DNA of 40,440 nt from an uncultured Clostridium sp. GTDB taxonomy: Bacteria; Bacillota; Clostridia; Oscillospirales; Acutalibacteraceae. This document shows, one piece after another, positions 24,556-30,856 of this stretch. Made by a program: the position numbers and the translations under genes. The notes under the pieces are model-generated. The model saw only the letters and a program-made list of their open reading frames with translations, was not told the DNA's origin and did no database searches. The DNA is taken from the NCBI GenBank assembly GCA_902471875.1, contig CABRLN010000020.1:1-40440 (forward strand), written 5' to 3'. Position 1 is the stretch's first letter; every line of letters begins with the position of its first letter.

Positions 24556-24862
24556 CCGCTTTGGGACAGAAGGTGTTATTACTGAATACAACTCACAAAA
24601 TAAACACGTTGTAAGAGGTATTTTACAACCGCTTAACAATAATATAAGACGGTATTCCAACACGGAATACACAAATGCAGGTGTAGTTGATAACGGTAAT
24701 TATCTGTTTATTTTTAATATTCCGAGAACTGAAATTAATTACAGAAATGCGACTGTATGGCTGCATGGTAGTAACTATTGGTTTAAGGAATGTACGGTTT
24801 ATTACTTTAATAATAAGCCTCTTTATATGCGAGGTTTGCTTAGTCCTTTTGAAAAGGAGTGA
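24524..24862 (+). CDS. head closure/stopper protein
   Basis: About 112 residues, beta-rich, from a TTG at 24524 (ribosome site AGAGGTG) that lies inside the end of the connector gene. It opens MIKRTITGAINRFG and ends in GLLSPFEKE, with a G-x-x-x-H-x-x-F-x-x-like middle (WLHGSNYWFKEC). Position between the connector and tail terminator is that of head closure proteins. Frames starting further upstream would extend 16 residues but lack a ribosome site. Confidence 0.55.
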   Translation: MIKRTITGAINRFGTEGVITEYNSQNKHVVRGILQPLNNNIRRYSNTEYTNAGVVDNGNYLFIFNIPRTEINYRNATVWLHGSNYWFKECTVYYFNNKPLYMRGLLSPFEKE

Positions 24863-24866
24863 TATA

Positions 24867-25586
24867 TTGCAGGATATAAACAATATTTTAAACATTATGC
24901 TTAACGACTTAAAAAATAATGTAAGCAATGTTGATTTTACACTTTATTATCCAAACCGAAGCTTGGGTGTGCCTTTAAAAGAGCACTTTGCTGCTGTTAT
25001 TGAAGTAAGATTTAACACAGATAAAATAACTGTTGACAACACTAAACAATTAGGAGTAAGGGTACAGCTTATTTCACCTGTAGGCTGCACAGGTAATGAG
25101 GTGCTTAAAAAGGCAAAAGAGATTGCTATAGTGCTTGAAGGTGAATCATTTGATCAGCAAAGCACAGTATGCTCCATTGGTAATATTACATATACCTCAC
25201 AAAAGCGCAGTTATGTGGTGAATATTGATGTTGAATACTCAAGCTCTGACGGCAGGCATATAACAATTTTAACAGATAACGGTTCTACATCTGCAATACT
25301 ATTAAATGAAAGGACGATTCGTACAAGTACTGATATTATGGTTTATGGTGAGTCAAAGCCTTTTGATACTATACTTGAAACACAGAAGTATGATTTAACA
25401 ATTCAGTTTTTTTCAAGTGATTTAGAATTTATTTCAGACAGCTCTTTTTGTCTTGAATACAGCCTAAACAACTGTACTGTGAAATATACAGACTGTGTTA
25501 TTACCCAGTGTACTTGTTATATTACAAGAAATGTACAAAGATATGAGGTTACGTCAAAAAATAGGGTGGTGATTAGGAATGGATAA
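24867..25586 (+). CDS. tail terminator-like protein with an extra C-terminal domain
   Basis: 239 residues from a TTG at 24867 (GGAG at 7 nt). Residues 1-125 (LNDLKNNV, YYPNRS, EVLKKAKEIAIVLEG, VNIDVEYSS) resemble tail terminator proteins such as XkdJ-type minor structural proteins. Residues about 128-239 form a second, beta-rich domain (IRTSTDIMVYGESKPF, ETQKYDLTIQFF, NCTVKYTDCVITQCTCYI) that is not expected in a terminator. It occupies the place where sheath and tube genes should start. It could be a fused tube-like domain; that is only a hypothesis. The stop overlaps the next small gene by 8 nt. Confidence 0.5.
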   Translation: MQDINNILNIMLNDLKNNVSNVDFTLYYPNRSLGVPLKEHFAAVIEVRFNTDKITVDNTKQLGVRVQLISPVGCTGNEVLKKAKEIAIVLEGESFDQQSTVCSIGNITYTSQKRSYVVNIDVEYSSSDGRHITILTDNGSTSAILLNERTIRTSTDIMVYGESKPFDTILETQKYDLTIQFFSSDLEFISDSSFCLEYSLNNCTVKYTDCVITQCTCYITRNVQRYEVTSKNRVVIRNG

Positions 25587-25707
25587 TAATACATTTGAAA
25601 ACGTTTTATATAGTACACAAATATATGCTGATGAGCTTACTGCAATTTTTGAATTTGACAAAAGGCGTTTTATTAAATTGCTTAACGAGGAGGATGAACT
25701 TGAGTGA
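25579..25707 (+). CDS. 42-residue protein of the tail gene cluster
   Basis: A short frame from ATG 25579 (MDNNTFENVLYSTQI...) to TGA 25705-25707, filling the gap between the terminator-like gene (8-nt overlap) and the LysM gene (4-nt overlap). It is acidic and helical (ADELTAIFEFDKRRFIKLL, then EEDELE). In contractile phages this slot holds tail assembly chaperones, tape measure and other genes totalling several kilobases; here it holds only this frame. GAGGAGG within its 3' end serves as the ribosome site of the next gene. Function unknown. Confidence 0.55.
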   Translation: MDNNTFENVLYSTQIYADELTAIFEFDKRRFIKLLNEEDELE

Positions 25708-26237
25708 TTAAGCATGGTACAATGCGTTTTATGGGTAAAACCTTGCACCATAACCCACATACTATAGAGGTAACCAATACCGCAAATATTACACAACAAC
25801 AAATCCCATTTTTTACAAGCATTGCATTAAATACTGGCTATAATGCAACTGTAATAAAAGGCGAGGGTGTGTTTTACGGTGAAAATGCCTTTGAACAGTA
25901 TTTGCAGCTTAAACAGCTTTACACACAGGGCAAATGTGGTGTGCTGTCGCTGAGCGGTGTAAACCCTATGCATGCTTATTTGCAGCAGTTAAAATTAAAA
26001 TGTACGCCTGTTGATAACTATGTGGAATACACATTTATGTTTGTTGAAGATATAAAGGCTGTTAATAAAGAAAATAGTACAGCACCGCAGTTTTATACGG
26101 TGGAGGAAAACGAAGATTTGTGGAGTATTGCAGTGAAGCTGAACATAACAATAGATAATCTTGTTGACCTTAACCCCCAGTTGAAAAATCCTTATGATAT
26201 TACGAAAGGAGACAAGGTGAGAATTATTGATTTTTGA
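25704..26237 (+). CDS. LysM-containing tail/baseplate protein (XkdP-like)
   Basis: 177 residues from a GTG at 25704. Residues 1-125 form a beta-rich tail domain with TGYNATVIKGEGVFYGENAFEQ-type sequence; the last about 48 are a LysM motif (FYTVEENEDLWSIAV...NPQLKNPYDITKGDKVRI), which in phage tails links the tube or hub region to peptidoglycan or fixes the hub. The same order (LysM protein, hub, spike, gp25-like, gpJ, gpI) is seen in PBSX (xkdP onward). Overlaps the next gene by 11 nt. Confidence 0.75.
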   Translation: MIKHGTMRFMGKTLHHNPHTIEVTNTANITQQQIPFFTSIALNTGYNATVIKGEGVFYGENAFEQYLQLKQLYTQGKCGVLSLSGVNPMHAYLQQLKLKCTPVDNYVEYTFMFVEDIKAVNKENSTAPQFYTVEENEDLWSIAVKLNITIDNLVDLNPQLKNPYDITKGDKVRIIDF

Positions 26238-27177
26238 GTTTACAAAGTCTAATGGAGAAATTGCCGTAAAATATAGCCCTTCATATGTTTATATTAATTA
26301 TCAGCTTTCTACACCTGCCGACAGTCTTACAGCTGTGTTTAACAGCGGTGAATTTGATGACTATAAATATGTACGGGTTATATATGATGAAAAAATTATT
26401 TTTACCGGTGTGGTAGATTTGATGAAAACCATAATAAATAAAAACGGTATAAGCCAAAGAATAGAATGCCGCAGTATGGCAGGCTGTTTACTTGACAATC
26501 AGCTTATGCCCCAAAATATTCAAAATATAACTGATACGGTTATATATCAACATTACCTTAAGCCGTATAATATTTCTATTAATAAATTAACCAACAAGCC
26601 TCTTAAAGAAGTGCTTAATATTACAAAAGGACAAAGTGTTTATACACTGTTAAGCCGTTATTCAAGTAAAGTTCATAACGCACAGCCACGCATTAATCAG
26701 TACGGCGTTGCTGTACTGGATGGTAATATTAACTCAAACAGCTTTGTATTTACCAACAACTTTAATAGTTTTGACGACAACTGCTACAGTTGTACAGAAA
26801 TTACGGTACAGCATAAGCGGTGCGGGGTTATATCAAAGGTTTTTGTAAGAAATACACTTAGCGAAACAGGATATGGATTGACTGTGGAAAATAAAAAAGC
26901 AGAAAGCAGAGGAATTAGTGCCGTTAGGTATCTTGACGCTACACCTTCAAGTGGTAACTGTATATATGATGCAAATCGCATAATTAACAATTCGAACAAA
27001 GAATTATTAACAATTACGGTAAAATGTCCATGTATTGTTTTTAACCCATTAGGGGGCAGTGCTAAGGTAATTGCGGATGAGCAGTATTATGAAAATCTTG
27101 AAATTAACAGTATAAGCTACATATATTCAACAAGTGGTGTTTTTACAACCATTACAATGAACGAAAGGGAGATTTAA
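26227..27177 (+). CDS. baseplate hub protein (late control D / XkdQ-like)
   Basis: 316 residues from a TTG at 26227, behind AAGGTGAG in the preceding gene. It carries the hub pattern: INYQLSTPADSLTAVF, a FTGVVDLMKT strand pair, RIECRSMAGCLLDNQL, and TKGQSVYTLLSRYSSK, as in gpD/gp27-like proteins that form the trimeric centre of the baseplate. Length agrees with XkdQ-type hubs. It sits directly before the spike gene, as expected. Confidence 0.75.
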   Translation: MIFEFTKSNGEIAVKYSPSYVYINYQLSTPADSLTAVFNSGEFDDYKYVRVIYDEKIIFTGVVDLMKTIINKNGISQRIECRSMAGCLLDNQLMPQNIQNITDTVIYQHYLKPYNISINKLTNKPLKEVLNITKGQSVYTLLSRYSSKVHNAQPRINQYGVAVLDGNINSNSFVFTNNFNSFDDNCYSCTEITVQHKRCGVISKVFVRNTLSETGYGLTVENKKAESRGISAVRYLDATPSSGNCIYDANRIINNSNKELLTITVKCPCIVFNPLGGSAKVIADEQYYENLEINSISYIYSTSGVFTTITMNEREI

Positions 27178-27501
27178 ATGTTAGGTAACCAAAACAGCAT
27201 AAGTACAAAGGAACCTCAGTTTGCAAGTATTGCTGCAGCAAACTGTATTGCTGTAAATACACAGGGCGGCGTACCTCATCTTAATGCTCATATTATTTCA
27301 CCTTATGGTATTACTGCTGTACCTCCAAGTGGTGCAAGGGCAATTGTTTTGCCTGTGGGCGGTACCTCGGTGTGTTTGGGTGTTGCACAACAGCAGCAAT
27401 CAGCATTACAACCGGGAGAAATTATGCTTTGCTCATCAGGAGGAGCCTCTGTAGTACTGAAAAACAATGGTAAGGTTCTTATTAATGGAAAAGAGGTGTA
27501 G
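27178..27501 (+). CDS. small baseplate spike protein (gpV/gp45-like)
   Basis: 107 residues: an OB-like domain (GITAVPPSGARAIVLPVGG, LGVAQQQQSALQPGEIML) followed by a short beta-strand tail (GGASVVLKNNGKVLINGKEV) typical of central spikes that trimerise into a beta-prism. No His-x-His iron-binding apex is visible. Starts one base after the hub stop. Confidence 0.7.
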   Translation: MLGNQNSISTKEPQFASIAAANCIAVNTQGGVPHLNAHIISPYGITAVPPSGARAIVLPVGGTSVCLGVAQQQQSALQPGEIMLCSSGGASVVLKNNGKVLINGKEV

Positions 27502-27504
27502 CTT

Positions 27505-27846
27505 TTGGACACAGCTTTGTTAAATGGTGACTTTGCAATAAACGCATCAGGTAAAATTTACCCAATAACCAGTATGGCAGAAACTTTACAAAGGTGCAAA
27601 ATACTTTTGGGTGTAAAACAGGGCAGTTTTTGTTATAATCCTCAGCTAGGTAATAACCTGCATTTGCTAAACGCTGATGACCAGTGCTTTCAAGGTAATG
27701 CTTTGTTGTTGGTTAAAGAGGCATTATTGCCATTGCCGCAGGTAACTGTATGCAAAACAACAACAACAGTAATACAGGATAAAATACTGATTAACATTAC
27801 AATACAAGCATATGGACAAACAGCCGAACTGGAGGTGAGTGTTTAA
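27505..27846 (+). CDS. gp25/W-like baseplate wedge protein (XkdS-like)
   Basis: 113 residues from a TTG at 27505 (GAGGTG upstream). The sequence FAINASGKIYPITSMAETLQRCKILLGVKQGSF-like pattern and QLGNNLHLL match DUF2634/gp25-like proteins, which form wedges and in contractile phages nucleate the sheath. Its stop codon overlaps the gpJ start (TAATG). Presence of this protein without a sheath gene is unusual. Confidence 0.8.
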   Translation: MDTALLNGDFAINASGKIYPITSMAETLQRCKILLGVKQGSFCYNPQLGNNLHLLNADDQCFQGNALLLVKEALLPLPQVTVCKTTTTVIQDKILINITIQAYGQTAELEVSV

Positions 27847-28907
27847 TGAAGTCTTATGAACAGTTAGTAGAAGCTATGAACAGAAGTTTTACTAACAAAA
27901 TTGGATATAGTCCCGATGAGGCGTCTGACATAGGTATAAGAATACGAGTACTTGCAGGGGAACTTTATAACATTCAGACATATTTGGAGTGGATAAAGCG
28001 TCAGGCTTTTCCGCAGACTGCACAGGGTGAATATCTTGACTATCACGCACAATTACGAGGATTACAGCGAAAGCCTGCAGTTAAGGCAAAAGGAATGGTG
28101 TTGTTTGCATTATCTGAGCCCGCAACGGTTAAAGTGGAAATTCCTCAAGGTACATTAGTGTCAACAACGGGTGAAAAACCTGTTAGCTTTCAGACAACTC
28201 AGTATGGAAGCATAGATGTTGGAAAATCTACTGCTTATATTAACGCAGAGGCTGTTGAAGGTGGCACATCAGGAAATGTAATGTCAAGGACGATAAATGT
28301 TATTGTTACTATGCCTGTTGAAAACATGACAGTGACAAACCTTGGTGGCTTTTCATCAGGTGCAGATAGTGAAGACGATGAAACACTGCGCAAGCGTATT
28401 ATAGAAAGTTTTAAATATATAGAAAATGGCACTAATCGTGCATATTATGAGTCACTTGCAAAAACGGTGAATGGTGTGGAATGTGTAAATGTTGTTCCTC
28501 GTCGTGATGGTACAAACATAGTAAATATTTATATAAGCGGCAAAGAGCAAATGTTGGGTAATACTGTTATAGAAAGTGTACAACAGCTAATAGAAGAGCA
28601 GCGAGAAATTAATGTTGATGTTCGTGTAAAGGCGGCTGAAATTCTTGAATGCATTGTAGAGGCCAGTGTAACCCTTAACGATGGTTATAAAATTGATAGT
28701 GTACAGAAAGAGCTTGGTACAAAGCTTACAGAAATACTTAACAGCTATAACGTAGGTCAGTCACTTGATATGGCAGTTATAAATGATTTGCTGTATCATT
28801 CACCGGGCGTGAAGAGCTATGAAATCCTTAACGGTACAACTGGTATTACTGCAAGAGAAAACGAAAAAATTGCCTTTAACGCTTTTTATTTAAGGGAGGC
28901 AAGCTAA
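27846..28907 (+). CDS. baseplate J-like wedge protein
   Basis: 353 residues, usual length for Baseplate_J (PF04865) proteins. Marks: an N-terminal QAFPQTAQGEYLDYHAQLRG, then ATVKVEIPQGTLVST, a long beta region ending GGFSSGADSEDDETLRKRI, and SLAKTVNGVECVNVVPR. It forms the baseplate arms with the gpI-like protein encoded directly downstream. ATG at 27846 overlaps the preceding stop codon. Confidence 0.95.
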   Translation: MKSYEQLVEAMNRSFTNKIGYSPDEASDIGIRIRVLAGELYNIQTYLEWIKRQAFPQTAQGEYLDYHAQLRGLQRKPAVKAKGMVLFALSEPATVKVEIPQGTLVSTTGEKPVSFQTTQYGSIDVGKSTAYINAEAVEGGTSGNVMSRTINVIVTMPVENMTVTNLGGFSSGADSEDDETLRKRIIESFKYIENGTNRAYYESLAKTVNGVECVNVVPRRDGTNIVNIYISGKEQMLGNTVIESVQQLIEEQREINVDVRVKAAEILECIVEASVTLNDGYKIDSVQKELGTKLTEILNSYNVGQSLDMAVINDLLYHSPGVKSYEILNGTTGITARENEKIAFNAFYLREAS

Positions 28908-29477
28908 ATGGCACACCTTGACAATATGATAAACAAGCTGTTGCCTCTAAGATTGTACAGTCTTACAAGGGATACAGCAGTATATAAAGAGCTTAGTGTT
29001 TATGCTGCACAGCTTGAGGAGATTTCTTCAAGTGCTGAACAACTTCTTAATGAGCTTATTGTGGCAACAGCTTCTGATTATGGTATATATATGTGGGAGA
29101 ATGTGTGGGGTGTTGAACGAAATGACCTTACTACAGACCAAAGGCGTAACTCGATATTTAAAAGATTGGGGTTATCGTATAGCAAATGTAATTTATCAGC
29201 AATGAAAAATTTTTTTCAATCCTTAGGTGCTGTTGCAGAATTTACAGAGGTTCCGGAAAGATATAGAATATACATATACATATCAAACGGCAGTGATTTT
29301 TCATTGACGTTGAGAAATTATATTAATGCACAGGCAAAAGAATTTTTGCCTGTGCATACAGAATTTTTTATTGATTACCGCATAGCTGACTGGGATTCTC
29401 TGGATAATCATTTAAATATGTTTGACACATTAGATATGCTTAAATTTACTTGGGATAGATTAGAACATTATGAATAA
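28908..29477 (+). CDS. gpI-like tail protein (DUF2313/YmfQ, XkdU-like)
   Basis: 189 residues. LPLRLYSLTRDTAVYKEL, then ASDYGIYMWENVWGVE and TDQRRNSIFKRLG, match the YmfQ/DUF2313 family, which connects the baseplate arms to the tail fibres. Starts immediately after the gpJ stop. Confidence 0.85.
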   Translation: MAHLDNMINKLLPLRLYSLTRDTAVYKELSVYAAQLEEISSSAEQLLNELIVATASDYGIYMWENVWGVERNDLTTDQRRNSIFKRLGLSYSKCNLSAMKNFFQSLGAVAEFTEVPERYRIYIYISNGSDFSLTLRNYINAQAKEFLPVHTEFFIDYRIADWDSLDNHLNMFDTLDMLKFTWDRLEHYE

Positions 29478-29494
29478 AAATAAGGAGAGATATT

Positions 29495-29962
29495 ATGAGT
29501 TCAAGTCAAAAAACTGAATATTTAGGGCTTAACAGTTGGTTAGGTTCAGACCGTCCCCAAAGAATAGACTTTGTAGATGACAACAGAATTTTAGACAATG
29601 CTATAAAAGAGCACATTACAAACACTACAGCACATTGCACCAGTACCCAAAAGGCTAAGTATGAAAACCCGTATTCATTTCAGTCATATGCAGGTACGGG
29701 TGCCGAAAGTAAGGTAGTAACTTTAGCCTTTTCACCAAAGTTTGTAATGGTTTTTACAAAAGATGCACCATTAATGCAAACAGATGCAAACGGCGTTTTA
29801 CTTGCAAATTTTGCAATTGCTGCAAAGTCAAATGGTGGTACAGGTGGTGTAACAATAAATAACAGTAATATTACTGTTTATCAGTCATTAACTGAAAACA
29901 ACGGTGTAAAATATAATTTGAACAAGCTTAATGGTCAGTATTGTATTATTGCTTTTAAATAG
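29495..29962 (+). CDS. short tail fibre-like protein
   Basis: 155 residues. The N-terminal YLGLNSWLGSDRPQRIDFVDDN with a following ILDNAIKEHI is typical of phage tail fibres attached to gpI-type proteins. The remainder (about 60-155) is a small beta domain with VTLAFSPKFVMVF and a Gly/Asn-rich loop, likely the receptor-binding tip. Very short for a fibre, and there is no chaperone or second fibre gene. AAGGAGAG precedes the ATG. Last gene of the operon. Confidence 0.75.
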   Translation: MSSSQKTEYLGLNSWLGSDRPQRIDFVDDNRILDNAIKEHITNTTAHCTSTQKAKYENPYSFQSYAGTGAESKVVTLAFSPKFVMVFTKDAPLMQTDANGVLLANFAIAAKSNGGTGGVTINNSNITVYQSLTENNGVKYNLNKLNGQYCIIAFK

Positions 29963-30386
29963 TTGTTACTTTATTATATAGTTAAGATATGACATAACAA
30001 ACCGTCAAAAATCATCAGGTATGTGACTGATTTTGATTGATTTACAAATAGTTTAAAAATAATGTTTCTTATATAAAACCAAAATAATATATAAAAATAT
30101 TTTAATTCAAAATTTTTTAAATTTTATAATAAATAGATAAAAATAAATAACAAAAGCGTACATTCTTAACAAAGAAATGTACGCTTTTGTTTTGGAAGGT
30201 ATATATGAAAAAAGGTATTAGCAAATTTTTTTTACTAATTTAATGTGCTTAAATGATAACACTAAGTATATAATTTGTCAACACCTTTTTGGAAAAAAGA
30301 TAACAATTACTTCATAAAAATGATTTTTTTGACTAATCATGAAGTTTTTTGAAGGAATTATTCCTAACAGTCATTTAAAGATTATT
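29963..30386. other. intergenic region between phage block and riboswitch
   Basis: AT-rich, with a strong terminator (30149-30194). After it, a 12-codon frame at 30205-30243 (MKKGISKFFLLI) with GGAAGG upstream is too short to call, but it looks like a decayed signal peptide or leader. A GGAATTATTCC palindrome lies near 30354-30364. No attachment site or lysis gene is visible. Confidence 0.5.
30149..30194 (+). terminator. strong terminator ending the phage-derived operon
   Basis: AACAAAAGCGTACATT (30149-30164) pairs with AATGTACGCTTTTGTT (30176-30191), with an extra CTT/AAG pairing inside, followed by TTT. Confidence 0.9.
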
Positions 30387-30415
30387 TTGACAAATATTGT
30401 TATAGGTGTTATTAT
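30387..30415 (+). promoter_or_regulatory. sigma-A promoter of the riboswitch transcript
   Basis: A perfect TTGACA (30387-30392), a 17-nt spacer and TATTAT (30410-30415). Transcription should start near 30422, right at the beginning of the cobalamin aptamer. Confidence 0.85.
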
Positions 30416-30424
30416 ATTTGCAGA

Positions 30425-30606
30425 AAGTATGGTGTTTGTGATTTTATAATCGCAGAATTAAAAGGGAAGCAGGTGTAAATCCTGCACAACAGCCATTACT
30501 GTAATTGAGGTTAAGGTTTGGCGATATACCATTGGTGTTAATATGCTGAGAAGGTGCCAAATTAAAGTATATTTTATACTTGCCTCATAAGTCAGGATAC
30601 CTGCCG
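30425..30606 (+). ncRNA. cobalamin riboswitch aptamer
   Basis: The conserved core is present: AAAGGGAAGCAGGTGTAAAT followed by CCTGC (30461-30485), then CCATTACTGTAA (30493-30504), the GAGAAGGTGCCA segment (30548-30559), and the B12 box AGTCAGGATACCTGCC (30590-30605). Order and spacing match adenosyl/aquo-cobalamin riboswitches, which turn off downstream genes when B12 is bound. The gene controlled encodes a transcobalamin-like secreted protein. Which corrinoid form is sensed cannot be told by eye. Confidence 0.93.
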
Positions 30607-30638
30607 CTTTCTATGGTTTTTTCTCACTTGGGTAATGG

Positions 30639-30684
30639 AGTGTGTGCCGTGGCTTATTGCGCACTGCTTTGGCAGTGCTTTTTT
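30639..30684 (+). terminator. riboswitch expression platform: terminator and competing antiterminator
   Basis: Terminator: GCACTGC (30661-30667), loop TTTG, GCAGTGC (30672-30678), six T. Alternative pairing: AGTGTGT (30639-30645) with GCGCACT (30659-30665), two G-U pairs, would unfold the terminator. This suggests B12-dependent transcription termination; the role of the alternative helix is inference. Confidence 0.8.
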
Positions 30685-30710
30685 ATGGCCGCAGGATTTC
30701 TGATTATCCT

Positions 30711-30782
30711 TATACTAATCTCGAACTAATCGCAAATAAAGTAAGTAATATCTTTTATTCTTATTATTAATGGATTAGTATA
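30711..30782. repeat. 10-bp inverted repeat in the leader downstream of the riboswitch
   Basis: TATACTAATC (30711-30720) and GATTAGTATA (30773-30782) are exact inverted copies 52 nt apart, between the riboswitch terminator and the start codon at 30857. They may fold the leader or be a second control site. Confidence 0.5.
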
Positions 30783-30856
30783 TAAAGAGCAAATAGAATA
30801 TATAATATTTTTTTGTTTCGTGGGGTTAGAATTATTAATTTGAAAGGATGGTAGTA

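Noticed and set aside
18388..30194. Block considered as an ordinary active prophage
   Set aside because: No integrase, replication, lysis, sheath or tape-measure genes and no visible attachment-site repeats; kept as phage-derived only.
30205..30243. 12-codon frame with a ribosome-like site after the phage terminator
   Set aside because: Too short to support as a gene and no promoter seen; noted in the intergenic entry.
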